Positions 1-8,579 of a DNA stretch of 29,156 bases are shown in pieces. The notes under the pieces were generated by a model. It did no database searches. It saw only the letters and a list, made by a program, of their open reading frames with translations, and was not told where the DNA came from. The first letter of the stretch is position 1. Every line of letters begins with the position of its first letter. Position numbers and translations under genes: made by a program. The DNA is from Clostridiaceae bacterium (GTDB lineage Bacteria > Bacillota > Clostridia > Oscillospirales > Butyricicoccaceae). Location: assembly GCA_018383195.1 (NCBI GenBank), contig JAGZOP010000024.1, positions 1 through 29,156 of the forward strand, in the 5' to 3' direction.

Positions 1-138
1 GTGTTTGTACTGCGCACGCGCCAGGGCGTCATATTTCAGCCCGTGCGCGTTGTCGTACTTATCGAGACATACATTGATGTCCCCGCCCATTGCCTTGACT
101 GCATCGTGATTCTTGATGTAGATGTTATTCTGATACAT
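1..138 (-). CDS. Hypothetical tail-region protein, N-terminal part only
   Basis: The 3' end lies outside the window, and 46 codons are open from the ATG at 138. The ATG has a good ribosome binding site (AAAGGA, about 7 bases upstream). The protein begins MYQNNIYIKNHDAVKAMGGD and is polar, with no signal peptide or membrane segment in the visible part. It follows the accessory tail genes in the same direction, so it belongs to the end of the tail module or the start of the lysis module. I do not recognise a family and cannot assign a function. Confidence 0.7.
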   Translation of the reverse strand, partial: MYQNNIYIKNHDAVKAMGGDINVCLDKYDNAHGLKYDALARAQYKH

Positions 139-192
139 AATTGTGTCCTTTCTGGGCTTATGCCCTGTCCGTGATTTTTTATTGCCACGCCG

Positions 193-657
193 TCAGGCGT
201 TGACTTCTGTTGACTGCTGCTCTCTTCCGTGAATTGTAACAACTTGATTCATGGTTCGACCAAACTTCTGCTCCGTGAACAGCAATTCAATTCTGCTCTC
301 TCCCTCTGGCACAACGTCTATTGTGATACTGTTCTCAGTTTTGTTCACAGGAACCTTGGGCGTATTTGCAATTTCCCATGTTCCCGGCTCGCTGAACGAT
401 ACTTCCACCGTAACGCTTTCCCCCGCTGAGCTTTCTGCGTTAGCAACGCCGGTATATTTCAGAGGATAAGCAAATGCATTCTTTAGCGGCAAAAATTCCA
501 TGCCCTGCTGAACGTCAATCGTATCTGCAAGTTCAAGGCAATGCGCTAAAAACTCTTTAGAATACCGTTCTGTAACCGGAATACCCGGGAATTCATCCGC
601 AAACGCCGGGATGATTTCATGTACAATACGGTCGTTATTGATATATGCGTATTTCAT
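193..657 (-). CDS. Tail-fibre-associated accessory protein, hypothetical
   Basis: A 154-residue protein with an excellent ribosome binding site (AAGGAGGAAAT before the ATG). Residues 1-55 (start MKYAYINNDRIVHEI) look like the short charged proteins that often follow tail-fibre genes in Bacillota phages. Residues 75-150 alternate short beta-like stretches (VTVEVSFSEPG, RIELLFTEQKFG) suggestive of an Ig-like or other beta-sandwich module. It lies 9 bases downstream of the glycine-rich adhesin gene, so the two are probably co-translated. A role in fibre or adhesin assembly is inferred from position only. Confidence 0.7.
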   Translation of the reverse strand: MKYAYINNDRIVHEIIPAFADEFPGIPVTERYSKEFLAHCLELADTIDVQQGMEFLPLKNAFAYPLKYTGVANAESSAGESVTVEVSFSEPGTWEIANTPKVPVNKTENSITIDVVPEGESRIELLFTEQKFGRTMNQVVTIHGREQQSTEVNA

Positions 658-666
658 ATTTCCTCC

Positions 667-1614
667 TTACCAGAACAGCAGAATAAGACCTTGCCCGGCT
701 TCGCCGAGATAGGCGTAACCGTCTCCTGCATCCACGTCATAGTTTCCGCCATCTCCTGCATCCATGCCTCCCTTATAGATTGGTGCAGAGGTCTCCTTTG
801 AGGTTTCACTACTATCTCCGCCACCTCCGCCCATATATTCTCCCGAAGTTCCTTCATTTGAAGGGAAATAACTGCCTTCTTTAGGACCACATCCATTCCC
901 TCCGTTCCATCCTACCTGAAAAACACCAATCTGGTAGCCTCCGGCGCCTCCGCCACCTGCTCCGCCTGCAATTTCGGTATATGATGATGCATGATAGCGT
1001 TCTGCCCCTCGCCCGCCATTACCGCCATTTCCCGGTAATGTGTGATCAATCGCCGTTCCTCCATTTCCTCCATTATTTCCATTGGCATTGCCATATACGC
1101 CATTTGCTCCATTTCCTCCCGCTTTGCCGCCCAACGCAGATACAAATGAACCAACCGATGATGCATTTCCGTTCTGTCCGCCTTTAGCGCGTTGACCTAC
1201 GGTAACAGTAATATTTACAGAAACATCAGGAAACGCAAATGTTTTAATCACCATTTGTCCAGCACCGCCGCCTCCACCGCCGCCAGCACCGCCATATGCA
1301 CTATTTGAATTCGACCATTGCCACGAAGCACCACCTCCACCACCCCCTGCACCATAGCCAGCACCGCCGCCTCCACCGCCGCATGCATATTTGTTGCTAG
1401 ATTCAGTTTTCTTCTCTCCTGTTTTTCCTCCACATCCACTTGCCCCGCCACTAGCACCTGTACTAACAGCACTGCCAGAGGAATTGAGTGTATCTCCCGC
1501 TTTGCCGCCACCTCCGCCAGAACCGATTACAATCGCTGTCACCGCAGTGGTAGGTAATATTCCGTATTCTTTCGGCACAATCGTTGTGTTTTCCTTGAAA
1601 ATCGCAAATCCCAT
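667..1614 (-). CDS. Glycine-rich tail adhesin/receptor-binding protein
   Basis: A 315-residue protein dominated by glycine. It has a short non-repetitive N-terminus (residues 1-30, MGFAIFKENTTIVPKEYGIL), then many runs of 5-7 glycines separated by variable polar or aromatic segments, ending in the hydrophobic GQGLILLFW. Glycine-rich phage adhesins can fold as polyglycine-II sandwiches whose variable loops bind the receptor; this assignment is by analogy. The cysteines in the repeats (e.g. SGCGG, ACGGGGG) are unusual for such adhesins. The ATG has a GAGGT site 7 bases upstream. The gene contains an in-frame 25-base direct repeat described separately. It is the best candidate for a host-range determinant in this window. 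Confidence 0.75.
   Translation of the reverse strand: MGFAIFKENTTIVPKEYGILPTTAVTAIVIGSGGGGGKAGDTLNSSGSAVSTGASGGASGCGGKTGEKKTESSNKYACGGGGGGAGYGAGGGGGGASWQWSNSNSAYGGAGGGGGGGAGQMVIKTFAFPDVSVNITVTVGQRAKGGQNGNASSVGSFVSALGGKAGGNGANGVYGNANGNNGGNGGTAIDHTLPGNGGNGGRGAERYHASSYTEIAGGAGGGGAGGYQIGVFQVGWNGGNGCGPKEGSYFPSNEGTSGEYMGGGGGDSSETSKETSAPIYKGGMDAGDGGNYDVDAGDGYAYLGEAGQGLILLFW
1259..1382. repeat. Exact 25-base direct repeat inside the adhesin gene
   Basis: The 25 bases at 1259-1283 are repeated exactly at 1358-1382, offset by 99 bases (33 codons). Both copies encode a run of glycines followed by alanine and glycine. Recombination or slippage between them would remove or add exactly 33 codons without shifting the frame, covering the segment containing SWQWSNSNSAYGGA. 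Confidence 0.9.
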
Positions 1615-1623
1615 ATCAATACC

Positions 1624-2205
1624 TCACATGAATGCAATATAGTTAAAAGTTCCACTGTTTAATTTATCGTTTCCGTATACCTTGAATCCATTTTGATTGA
1701 TTTCAAGAACATGGGAATCATTGTCTTTCGATGGATATCTTCTTGTAGCAAATGCAAAATCTTTTGACGGATAATAGATTGTACTCGCACTTTCCAATTC
1801 AGTGCTAATCACCAAAACAGCTACCGGAAAGCCTTTAGTTTTTATCTGCTGAGAATTTTCGCCGTTACCTGAATATGTTCCAATTTCAAATCCGCCCGGC
1901 TTAACGTAATAAGCGTTGAGCACAGGGTGTTCAAAATTGAGATATTTCCAAAAATCCGTTGCATAGCCACTGGGCATTGTGGCGACATTCCCTATCGCCA
2001 GAAACGCATCCTTTGGTTCGCTCTGCACGCGGTCAATCCCAAGCGTGTCGCACACATCATCCGGCAGCACATTGCCCTTGGTATATGCGCTGCCCTCCTG
2101 CGCCGCGTCATCCGCATAGGAAAGCACGCCCTCTACCGTTCTGCCATCATCCAACGTAATTTTCACGCGGTTTTCTTTGCCCGGCGCGGGCAATCTGTCA
2201 CGCAT
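1624..2205 (-). CDS. Hypothetical tail/fibre-region protein
   Basis: A 193-residue protein starting MRDRLPAPGKENRVKITLDD with a strong ribosome binding site (GGAGGGATTTTGA), overlapping the upstream gene by 8 bases. Residues 10-60 resemble a small beta-rich domain (VKITLDDGRTVEGVLSYADD). The C-terminal half is rich in Tyr, Ser and Asn and may be a structural module preceding the adhesin. It sits between a sugar-binding-type tail protein and the glycine-rich adhesin, so a baseplate or tail-tip role is likely by position. I do not recognise a named family. The second half is AT-richer than the first, hinting at a recombinant C-terminus. Confidence 0.65.
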   Translation of the reverse strand: MRDRLPAPGKENRVKITLDDGRTVEGVLSYADDAAQEGSAYTKGNVLPDDVCDTLGIDRVQSEPKDAFLAIGNVATMPSGYATDFWKYLNFEHPVLNAYYVKPGGFEIGTYSGNGENSQQIKTKGFPVAVLVISTELESASTIYYPSKDFAFATRRYPSKDNDSHVLEINQNGFKVYGNDKLNSGTFNYIAFM

Positions 2206-3235
2206 TCAAAATCCCTCCTGCCTGCATAAAAATTGTGTTCGCTTGTCTGGTGAGAAACGCTGCAACCATGGCGTTCATCCAATCATAAATCCGCTGCAAG
2301 TCCCACTCCAAAGCGTTTGCCTGCCCAAAATCCACCGTATTGTTATAGAGGATTTCCCGCCAATCGGGTAAGTTGGCGAATCCGGTTTGCAGCGCGTCCA
2401 CGTTACGCCGAATGCGGTCAATTTCTCCACGTGTTGGGATATCGCTTTGATACCATAATGCGGGGTCGAGTAATTCAGGCGGCGGAGCTTCTGTGCCCGC
2501 AATGAACGCGCCTGTTCCTGCGTTCGTATAGAACTTCTTCCCCACAAGGTCATACAAACCAACCGTTCCGGAAGCGTTTTTGCAAGGAATGAAATCACGA
2601 ACAAGCGCGCCCTTACGGTACATTTTGCAGGAATATAGCCTTGCGCTGGCAATATGAATCGGACTTCCCTCCTGATTTCGCGCGAACAGAAACACAGGTC
2701 TTGAACTGGTAAACGTGCGTTGGGTCGTACTCATTGTGATGCCGTCAATCGTGCATTGATTCCCGTCCTTGACAATGCGATGCCGCCCCACCGCTTTCAA
2801 CGTGGTTGGGAAATTGGCTTCTGACCCATCACCTGTGCTGTGCACATTTCTCCAATACTTATCCCCGGGCAGATATGTCACGCCATATCGCTCATTGTCA
2901 CCAGTCACCGAAACGCCAAACACAAATAGCTGTGCGGTCGGCTCTGTCGGAATCTCTACATCCATATCAACCTTGCCATCAGAATCAATTAGAACATCGG
3001 TTTTGATATACTGCGTACCGCTTGACTGAATATATTCCAGTTCGGTATAACCATCCGGAAGCCTGCTTGTCTGCGGACGCTCGGCATTGCGCGGCGTGAT
3101 ATTCGCCCAGTACCCATATCCGCGCAGCTTGTCCGCAAGGAACGCTGTCCAGTCCTCGATGCGGTTCAGCATATCCGTTGAAAATGTCCCCGGCGCGGCT
3201 GCTGTGCGATCAAACTGTAATTTGTCCAGTGCCAT
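2198..3235 (-). CDS. Tail/baseplate protein with inserted concanavalin/LamG-like module
   Basis: A 345-residue protein. Residues 1-55 (MALDKLQFDRTAAAPGTFST...) and 258-345 (LWYQSDIPTRGEIDRIRRN... YDWMNAMVAAF) read as one short helical tail protein. Between them, residues 58-255 begin LPDGYTELEYIQSSGTQYIK, a hallmark of concanavalin A/LamG-like jelly-roll modules in phage tail and surface proteins, and continue with beta-strand-like segments ending GKKFYTNAGTGAF. The module is probably a carbohydrate-binding domain that helps adsorption. The gene overlaps the upstream gene by 26 bases and has the site AAAGGTGG before its ATG. Confidence 0.75.
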   Translation of the reverse strand: MALDKLQFDRTAAAPGTFSTDMLNRIEDWTAFLADKLRGYGYWANITPRNAERPQTSRLPDGYTELEYIQSSGTQYIKTDVLIDSDGKVDMDVEIPTEPTAQLFVFGVSVTGDNERYGVTYLPGDKYWRNVHSTGDGSEANFPTTLKAVGRHRIVKDGNQCTIDGITMSTTQRTFTSSRPVFLFARNQEGSPIHIASARLYSCKMYRKGALVRDFIPCKNASGTVGLYDLVGKKFYTNAGTGAFIAGTEAPPPELLDPALWYQSDIPTRGEIDRIRRNVDALQTGFANLPDWREILYNNTVDFGQANALEWDLQRIYDWMNAMVAAFLTRQANTIFMQAGGILNA

Positions 3236-4904
3236 GCGTTACCACCTTTGCAATAAATCCTCCGGTCAAATCAATACTGATCTGCTCTGCTGTGCCGACA
3301 AGACTTTTCCCATCGGCGTTCTGTACGCGCAGCCAATCCCCCGCTTTTTCATCCTCGAGGATGATTTGACCGTTGTCTGAAATACGGCGCTGATAATAGT
3401 CATACACGCGCTGCGCAAGCGCCTGTGCATCTGCGGTCAGAGTACAGTCTGTCACGCTGACGATGTTCGGCTTTGCGTTTGCGGGCAGATTCTTCATGTA
3501 CACGCTGCCGCTCAAACTCTGCGTATCTTCGTAGGTCTTGCCGCTGATTGTTACTGTTCCGGCGCTCGTCACCTTGATACGGGCATAGTTGACGCCGCTC
3601 TTTGTAATGGTCGCGCCGCTGGCGGACAAGCCGGATGCCGGAGAGGAAAACTGAATCAGATATTCCCCCGGCTGCCGGCTTTCCTTGAACAGCTCTCCGG
3701 CTGTATCACTGAGCGCATAGTTATGTGTATAGACTTCCACACCCGTTACAAGCGCATCCTGCGTCTGCTCATGTCCGACCACCTTGCGACTGACCGGCAC
3801 GGCTTTCGGATTGTTTGTCACCGGCGGGATGATGCGGATTTGCTCCGACCGGCTGCAATCCACAACCGCGCCAATCGCAAACGCTACTTGCTGCAACGCA
3901 GACCGGTGAGACTGAATTTCCAGATATCCCTTTACTGTCACGTTTTCAAGGCTGCTGTCCAGTACATACAACTCTGCATCAATTCCCGCAGAGGTCATAA
4001 TATCGGCAATCAGCGCCTTTGCCGCAATGCCGTTTGACCAGTACCCGCCTAAATAATCGGTGTCATCCATCGTGCCGAGCAGGTCAATGCAGTCGAGCGT
4101 TACAATGTTATCCGAAGTGGTCGGTTTGTCCAGATAGAACGAACCCATGTTCATTTTCACGCCGTCAATCTCTCCGGTCACATCAACCTTTTGCCGCTGC
4201 TGAAACAGCACATAAGCGCCGGTCAGGTCAAGCAGGTCAAAGGTTCCCTTGTCAGTGCGGAATTTCAAATTGAGCGTGTTCACACTGATTTCAGAAGAAA
4301 TCGGATCAACCTCTTCCAGTACAGTGCAGGAAATCAAAGAATCCCCTTGCAGCTCCATCGAAATCCCGTACCGGATGCCGGTCAGTTTGAGAAAATGATA
4401 CGGCTTGTTGGTCTTGCGGAATGTAATGACGAGCTGATAGAAATCCTCCACCTGTTTCGCGCAGAAATACTTTCCTGCATTCGGCTGAAAGCCCGCTGCC
4501 GCCATTTGTGCGCCGCTCTGGTTCAGCCATTGAATATGCAAATCGCTGCACCAATCTCCGGTGGCTTCCGAGAAAATCAGCGTCAGACCGCCCGAGGTAT
4601 GCGGCTTCGAAAATGTGACCGTCAGCACAGGCGGAACAGCAAATGCACCGTCTGCGCCGCTGAGCGTATCCGACCACACGCCGGTGAATGCGCTTGCAAT
4701 CTGGTTGGGCAAAATCTGATAACTGCCGTCCAGCGGACAGGCATTGTTTTCAAGCGTCAGCCACTTTTCAATGACCCGATCTTCGTCGAGCAGTTCTGCC
4801 GTGTCTGAAAACGGCTGCACCGCCGGTATGGAAAATGTGCTGTCCTCTGCCGCCGAAGTGTCAAACAAGCCATAGGAGGCGCGTACATGTGTTACACGGC
4901 TCAT
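3210..4904 (-). CDS. Tail tip/baseplate hub protein (Tal-like position)
   Basis: A 564-residue protein. The start is set at MSRVTHVRASYG by an ATGA overlap with the upstream gene and an AAGGGGGC ribosome binding site; an in-frame extension of 18 codons is possible but unsupported. Residues 1-190 resemble a discoidin-like beta-sandwich (WSDTLSGADG... LTLIFSEATGDW). The middle contains YVLFQQRQKVDVTGEIDGVK followed by DCIDLLGTMDD, typical of tail-hub proteins of Clostridia siphophages. The C-terminal 150 residues carry DYYQRRISDNGQIILEDEK. By position after the tape measure and a small distal tail protein it should form the tail tip. No lysozyme or peptidase motif was seen. Confidence 0.7.
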   Translation of the reverse strand: MSRVTHVRASYGLFDTSAAEDSTFSIPAVQPFSDTAELLDEDRVIEKWLTLENNACPLDGSYQILPNQIASAFTGVWSDTLSGADGAFAVPPVLTVTFSKPHTSGGLTLIFSEATGDWCSDLHIQWLNQSGAQMAAAGFQPNAGKYFCAKQVEDFYQLVITFRKTNKPYHFLKLTGIRYGISMELQGDSLISCTVLEEVDPISSEISVNTLNLKFRTDKGTFDLLDLTGAYVLFQQRQKVDVTGEIDGVKMNMGSFYLDKPTTSDNIVTLDCIDLLGTMDDTDYLGGYWSNGIAAKALIADIMTSAGIDAELYVLDSSLENVTVKGYLEIQSHRSALQQVAFAIGAVVDCSRSEQIRIIPPVTNNPKAVPVSRKVVGHEQTQDALVTGVEVYTHNYALSDTAGELFKESRQPGEYLIQFSSPASGLSASGATITKSGVNYARIKVTSAGTVTISGKTYEDTQSLSGSVYMKNLPANAKPNIVSVTDCTLTADAQALAQRVYDYYQRRISDNGQIILEDEKAGDWLRVQNADGKSLVGTAEQISIDLTGGFIAKVVTHGTGQITV

Positions 4905-5296
4905 GTGCCCGCCCCCTTTGGTGTGAACGCGGTAAAGGTCACGGTCAGACCGTCCCAAAATACCACATCATTGCCCTGCGCATCCTCGTCGATATAGCTT
5001 GCGCCGTCTGAAATGCTCTCGAATGCCGCTTCAAATGTAATTGTACCGTTTGCACCGTAAGGCAGCGTCACGGTCTGGCTTTCCTCAGACGAGGTCAGCG
5101 TTTCAATCAGCGCGTCATACTGCGCCTGGTCGATGTCTCCGATTTCAAGCGCGTAATCGGTATACACGCCGCGAATCTCCCGATGCACACGCCCATCCTC
5201 GGTGGTGACGCGGTATTTCTCGTCAATCCGAAAGCTGCGGTTCAGCTTCACCAGACCGACGGAAAACTCCTTTATTCCAATTTTCAGAATGTCCAT
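4901..5296 (-). CDS. Small distal tail protein
   Basis: A 131-residue protein, MDILKIGIKEFSVGLVKLNR at the start. The start at 5296 is preferred because AGGTG lies 7 bases upstream; an ATG at 5308 overlapping the tape-measure stop would add four residues. The sequence is beta-rich (RVTTEDGRVHREIRGVYTDY) and ends VTFTAFTPKGAGT. It lies between the tape measure and the hub protein, the place where Dit-like distal tail proteins are found, although it is shorter than a classical Dit. Its stop overlaps the hub start (ATGA). The role is inferred from position and size. Confidence 0.65.
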   Translation of the reverse strand: MDILKIGIKEFSVGLVKLNRSFRIDEKYRVTTEDGRVHREIRGVYTDYALEIGDIDQAQYDALIETLTSSEESQTVTLPYGANGTITFEAAFESISDGASYIDEDAQGNDVVFWDGLTVTFTAFTPKGAGT

Positions 5297-5304
5297 GCCA
5301 CACC

Positions 5305-8300
5305 TCATGCAAGCGCCGTACCGACGCGGTTATCTTCTGTCTTGATTTTATTCCGCAGCCAACGCACAAACTCGCCGTCCTCGCCGGTCACTTCAATGCG
5401 CAGAATGCGGTCAACCGTAGTTGTGTTGTTGTTCACTTCACGGGTGACGCTGCTGCCATGACCGCCCGCCGCGCTTTGCAGCCGTGCGGATGTCTGTGCC
5501 ATGCTTGCATCAAAAGCCGTGCGCATGCGCTCCATTACGCCGGGGTATGCCTTTTCAAAGCCAACCCCAACGCCCTGTGCGAACGGAACACCAACAAGTT
5601 CAGCGGTCTTTCTGGACGGGCTGTGAATATCCGCCGCCCTGCGCATTGCCGCAATCGCCTGAGATACAATTGATGCCGCCGCATTCCACAACGCACCGGA
5701 CTTGGAATACATGCCATCAATCATGCCCTGAATGCCCATTACACCGATATCGCGCATTTCGTCCTTGACTTCGCCCAGTTCCTCCGGAATCTTATCTACA
5801 AATTCCTTGCCGAGCGCGTCCATCTCGTCACGGTAAAACTGTGATGCAACCTGTTTTGCGGCTGCCTGCTTCTGCTCCCAGAGCGCCATGTACTTTGCAT
5901 ACTGCTCGTCGGTCATGCCGAGCAGGCGTTCGGTATAGGCGGTCGCTTCCTCAACGCCCATGCTCGTGATTTCATCCAGCAGGCTGTCAGATACACCGCG
6001 TGCTTTGAGATTTTCGAGCGCATCCCCATAGCGGTTGATTGCGTCAATGTCCTTCTGCAAATCACCCAGTTCAAAGAATTCTCGACCGTTTTTCTCAACG
6101 CTCTTGAATAGCTCGCCATAATCCGCAAGTTTCCCCGCCATATCATTCTGTGCATCCTGAATCTCATCGAGCGCTTTTTCATACTCATCGCGGAATTTCT
6201 TCATCGTATCAATCTGCGCTTGAAGTTTTTCCTTTTCCGCATCGTATTGCGCTTGAATCTGCTTTTCATTCCAATCGGCTTCGAGTTTTGCAATCTCATC
6301 TTGGATTTTCTGCCGTTCGGATTTTTCGGCTTTTCCGAGTTCAGCATACTTTTCTTTGATTTTCTGCTGATGGTCTGCAAGCTCAACCGCCGCGCGCCGG
6401 TCGCGCTCTTCCTGCTCCATCGCAGAAAGTTTATCGTTCAATTCCTGCTCTGCATCGAGCAGTTTGTCATTGAGCCGATGCGCCACGGAAAGCACTTCGC
6501 GCTCACCCTTTTTGATGCCGAGCGCCATACCGCGAGCAATCATCAAGCCAATCTGGTCACGGAATACTCGTGACGGAGAGTGAATTCCAAGTTTTTCTTT
6601 TGCTGTATTGACTGCGGAAGAGACTGTATTGCCAATCGCAGTTACCACGCCCGAAATGCCGGATTTGATACCATTGATTAACCCCTGAATGATCTGCTTA
6701 CCGATATTCAGCAGCTTTCCCGGCAGCGCTTTCACGCCATTCACAACCGCATTTGCAATCGTGGTCATTGCTCCACGCATCGAACCGAGCAACGATTTTG
6801 CACCGTTTATCAGACCTTGGATTCCTTGTTTTCCCAACCCCATCAACTTTGATGGTAATGAGGAAAGCGTGCCATTGATGCTGTTAAGAATATTTCCTGC
6901 CGCGCCTTTGACCGCTCCAACCATTGCCGTAATGCCGTTTTTCAGCATCGTAATAATGGTTCTGCCGAGATTCAGCCAGTTAAACGCCAGCAATGTGGAA
7001 ACGATAGCTTCGATGATTTTGGGAATATTCTGAATCACCGTGGGAATGGCTTTCACCAATCCCATTGCAAACTTTGCAATCAGCTCCACAGCCGTTAACA
7101 GCAGTTTCGGCGCATTGTCGTTGATGATACCTGCAATATTGGTGATGATCTGCGGAACGCTTTCAATTAGCGCAGGCAATCCCTGTATGATACCCTCACC
7201 AATCGACCGTACAATACCAATCGCGCCATCTACCAGTTGCCCTACATTTGCCCGAAGATTCGCACTGATCGTCGTCAGCATGGAGAGTGCAGCAGGAATC
7301 AGCGCAGGCAGGTTGGTCGAAATCGCTGTTGCAAGGTTCTGCATCAGCGTAAGCGCTGCCGTCATAAGCTGCGGCGCGCCATTTGTGATTGCAGTTCCAA
7401 CCATCTGCACGACCTGCATAAAGGACTGCCCGATCAGCGGCAAATTCACCACCACCGCATTGCCGAATGCTTTCAGCATCGACATAGCTGCCTGTGCCAT
7501 ACCCGGCAGGACATTGGTAATTAACGCAGGGATTGCGCCCGCAATCGTTGGCGCGAACTCCGCGACAAGATTTCCAATACCGCCAAAAATGGCTTCCAGC
7601 CTCGGCAACACATTGTTTGCCGCAGCCTTTGCCGCTTCGACAAAATTGTCAATCAAACCGCTTAAATCTGCATTATCATCCGCAATACCGGTCGTAAGGT
7701 TTGACCACGCGGCTTTCATCGCGTTTACGCTGCCCTCAATGGTCGTACTTGCTTCCTTTGTAGTCGTGCCGGTAATACCCAAATTCTCCTGCACCGCATG
7801 AATTGCCGTGATGATATCCGAGAATTTGCTCGGGTCAAGCGCCTGACCGGTCAGCTTTTCCGCATCCGCCACAAGGCGTTTTAATTCTTCCTTGGTTCCC
7901 CCGTAGCCAAGTTTCAGGTTGTCCAGCATGGCATAGTTGCCACGCATGAGCGATTGATACGTCGCTTGAATGGATTCGATGTCCGTACCCATCTTATTCG
8001 CGTTATCAGACATATCCATAATTGCCTGATTCGCGTACTCCGCAGCCGCTTTTGTATCGCCGCCCAAGGACTGAACGAGCGAAGCAGAAAACGCCGTAGC
8101 CTGCTCCATATAGGTATTGGCTGAAACGCCTGCGGTTTTGTATGCACTTGCTGCATACTGCTGTACCAGTCCTGCACTGTCCTTGAACAGCGTTTCCACA
8201 CCGCCGACAAGCTGTTCATAGGCTGCGTAGCTGTCGAGTGAGGATTTTGCCAACGCGCCCACCGCAGCCGTAGCCGCAGCAGCACCGGCGGCAACAATCC

Positions 8301-8565
8301 GAGTTGCGGAGCTGGCTACCGACGCAAAAGAGGATGATAACCCTGATAGCTTCGCTTTCGTATCGTTTACGCCGTCACCAGTTGTACGCCCAATCTCATC
8401 CCATGCCTTTTTCATTGCATCGGATGCGGACATTCCTTGTTTTCTATACTCGGCTGCCAGTTTCATGGCGGCTTTTTTGGCAGAATCTTTTGTTGATCCT
8501 ACCGCTTTTTCAAACGGCTTTGAATTGCCTTCAATGTCAATAATAACAGAACCATCTGCCGCCAA
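5305..8565 (-). CDS. Tail tape measure protein
   Basis: A 1086-residue protein starting from TTG with the site GGGGGG upstream. Order of parts: an N-terminal amphipathic region with GNSKPFEKAVGS; a conserved tape-measure core at about 120-290 (ATAFSASLVQSLGGDTKAAAEYANQ...); a long hydrophobic repetitive segment at about 330-660 (GLINGAKSLLGSM, GLINGIKSGISGV); a charged coiled coil at about 695-810; and a C-terminal region. The motif IHSPSR occurs twice, at residues 661 and 980. With the usual scaling of about 0.15 nm per residue, a tail near 160 nm is expected, implying a siphovirus. The hydrophobic centre may help DNA cross the membrane. Confidence 0.93.
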   Translation of the reverse strand: MAADGSVIIDIEGNSKPFEKAVGSTKDSAKKAAMKLAAEYRKQGMSASDAMKKAWDEIGRTTGDGVNDTKAKLSGLSSSFASVASSATRIVAAGAAAATAAVGALAKSSLDSYAAYEQLVGGVETLFKDSAGLVQQYAASAYKTAGVSANTYMEQATAFSASLVQSLGGDTKAAAEYANQAIMDMSDNANKMGTDIESIQATYQSLMRGNYAMLDNLKLGYGGTKEELKRLVADAEKLTGQALDPSKFSDIITAIHAVQENLGITGTTTKEASTTIEGSVNAMKAAWSNLTTGIADDNADLSGLIDNFVEAAKAAANNVLPRLEAIFGGIGNLVAEFAPTIAGAIPALITNVLPGMAQAAMSMLKAFGNAVVVNLPLIGQSFMQVVQMVGTAITNGAPQLMTAALTLMQNLATAISTNLPALIPAALSMLTTISANLRANVGQLVDGAIGIVRSIGEGIIQGLPALIESVPQIITNIAGIINDNAPKLLLTAVELIAKFAMGLVKAIPTVIQNIPKIIEAIVSTLLAFNWLNLGRTIITMLKNGITAMVGAVKGAAGNILNSINGTLSSLPSKLMGLGKQGIQGLINGAKSLLGSMRGAMTTIANAVVNGVKALPGKLLNIGKQIIQGLINGIKSGISGVVTAIGNTVSSAVNTAKEKLGIHSPSRVFRDQIGLMIARGMALGIKKGEREVLSVAHRLNDKLLDAEQELNDKLSAMEQEERDRRAAVELADHQQKIKEKYAELGKAEKSERQKIQDEIAKLEADWNEKQIQAQYDAEKEKLQAQIDTMKKFRDEYEKALDEIQDAQNDMAGKLADYGELFKSVEKNGREFFELGDLQKDIDAINRYGDALENLKARGVSDSLLDEITSMGVEEATAYTERLLGMTDEQYAKYMALWEQKQAAAKQVASQFYRDEMDALGKEFVDKIPEELGEVKDEMRDIGVMGIQGMIDGMYSKSGALWNAAASIVSQAIAAMRRAADIHSPSRKTAELVGVPFAQGVGVGFEKAYPGVMERMRTAFDASMAQTSARLQSAAGGHGSSVTREVNNNTTTVDRILRIEVTGEDGEFVRWLRNKIKTEDNRVGTALA

Positions 8566-8579
8566 TCACTACACCCCCC

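Noticed and set aside
1258..1420. CRISPR-like array in the glycine-rich gene
   Set aside because: The repeats are glycine codon runs in frame, of irregular length and spacing; there is no cas gene or leader.
7040..7801. A 253-codon hydrophobic plus-strand frame opposite the tape measure
   Set aside because: The apparent membrane protein is the complement of the Ala/Gly/Ile-rich tape-measure centre; it has no promoter or ribosome binding site.
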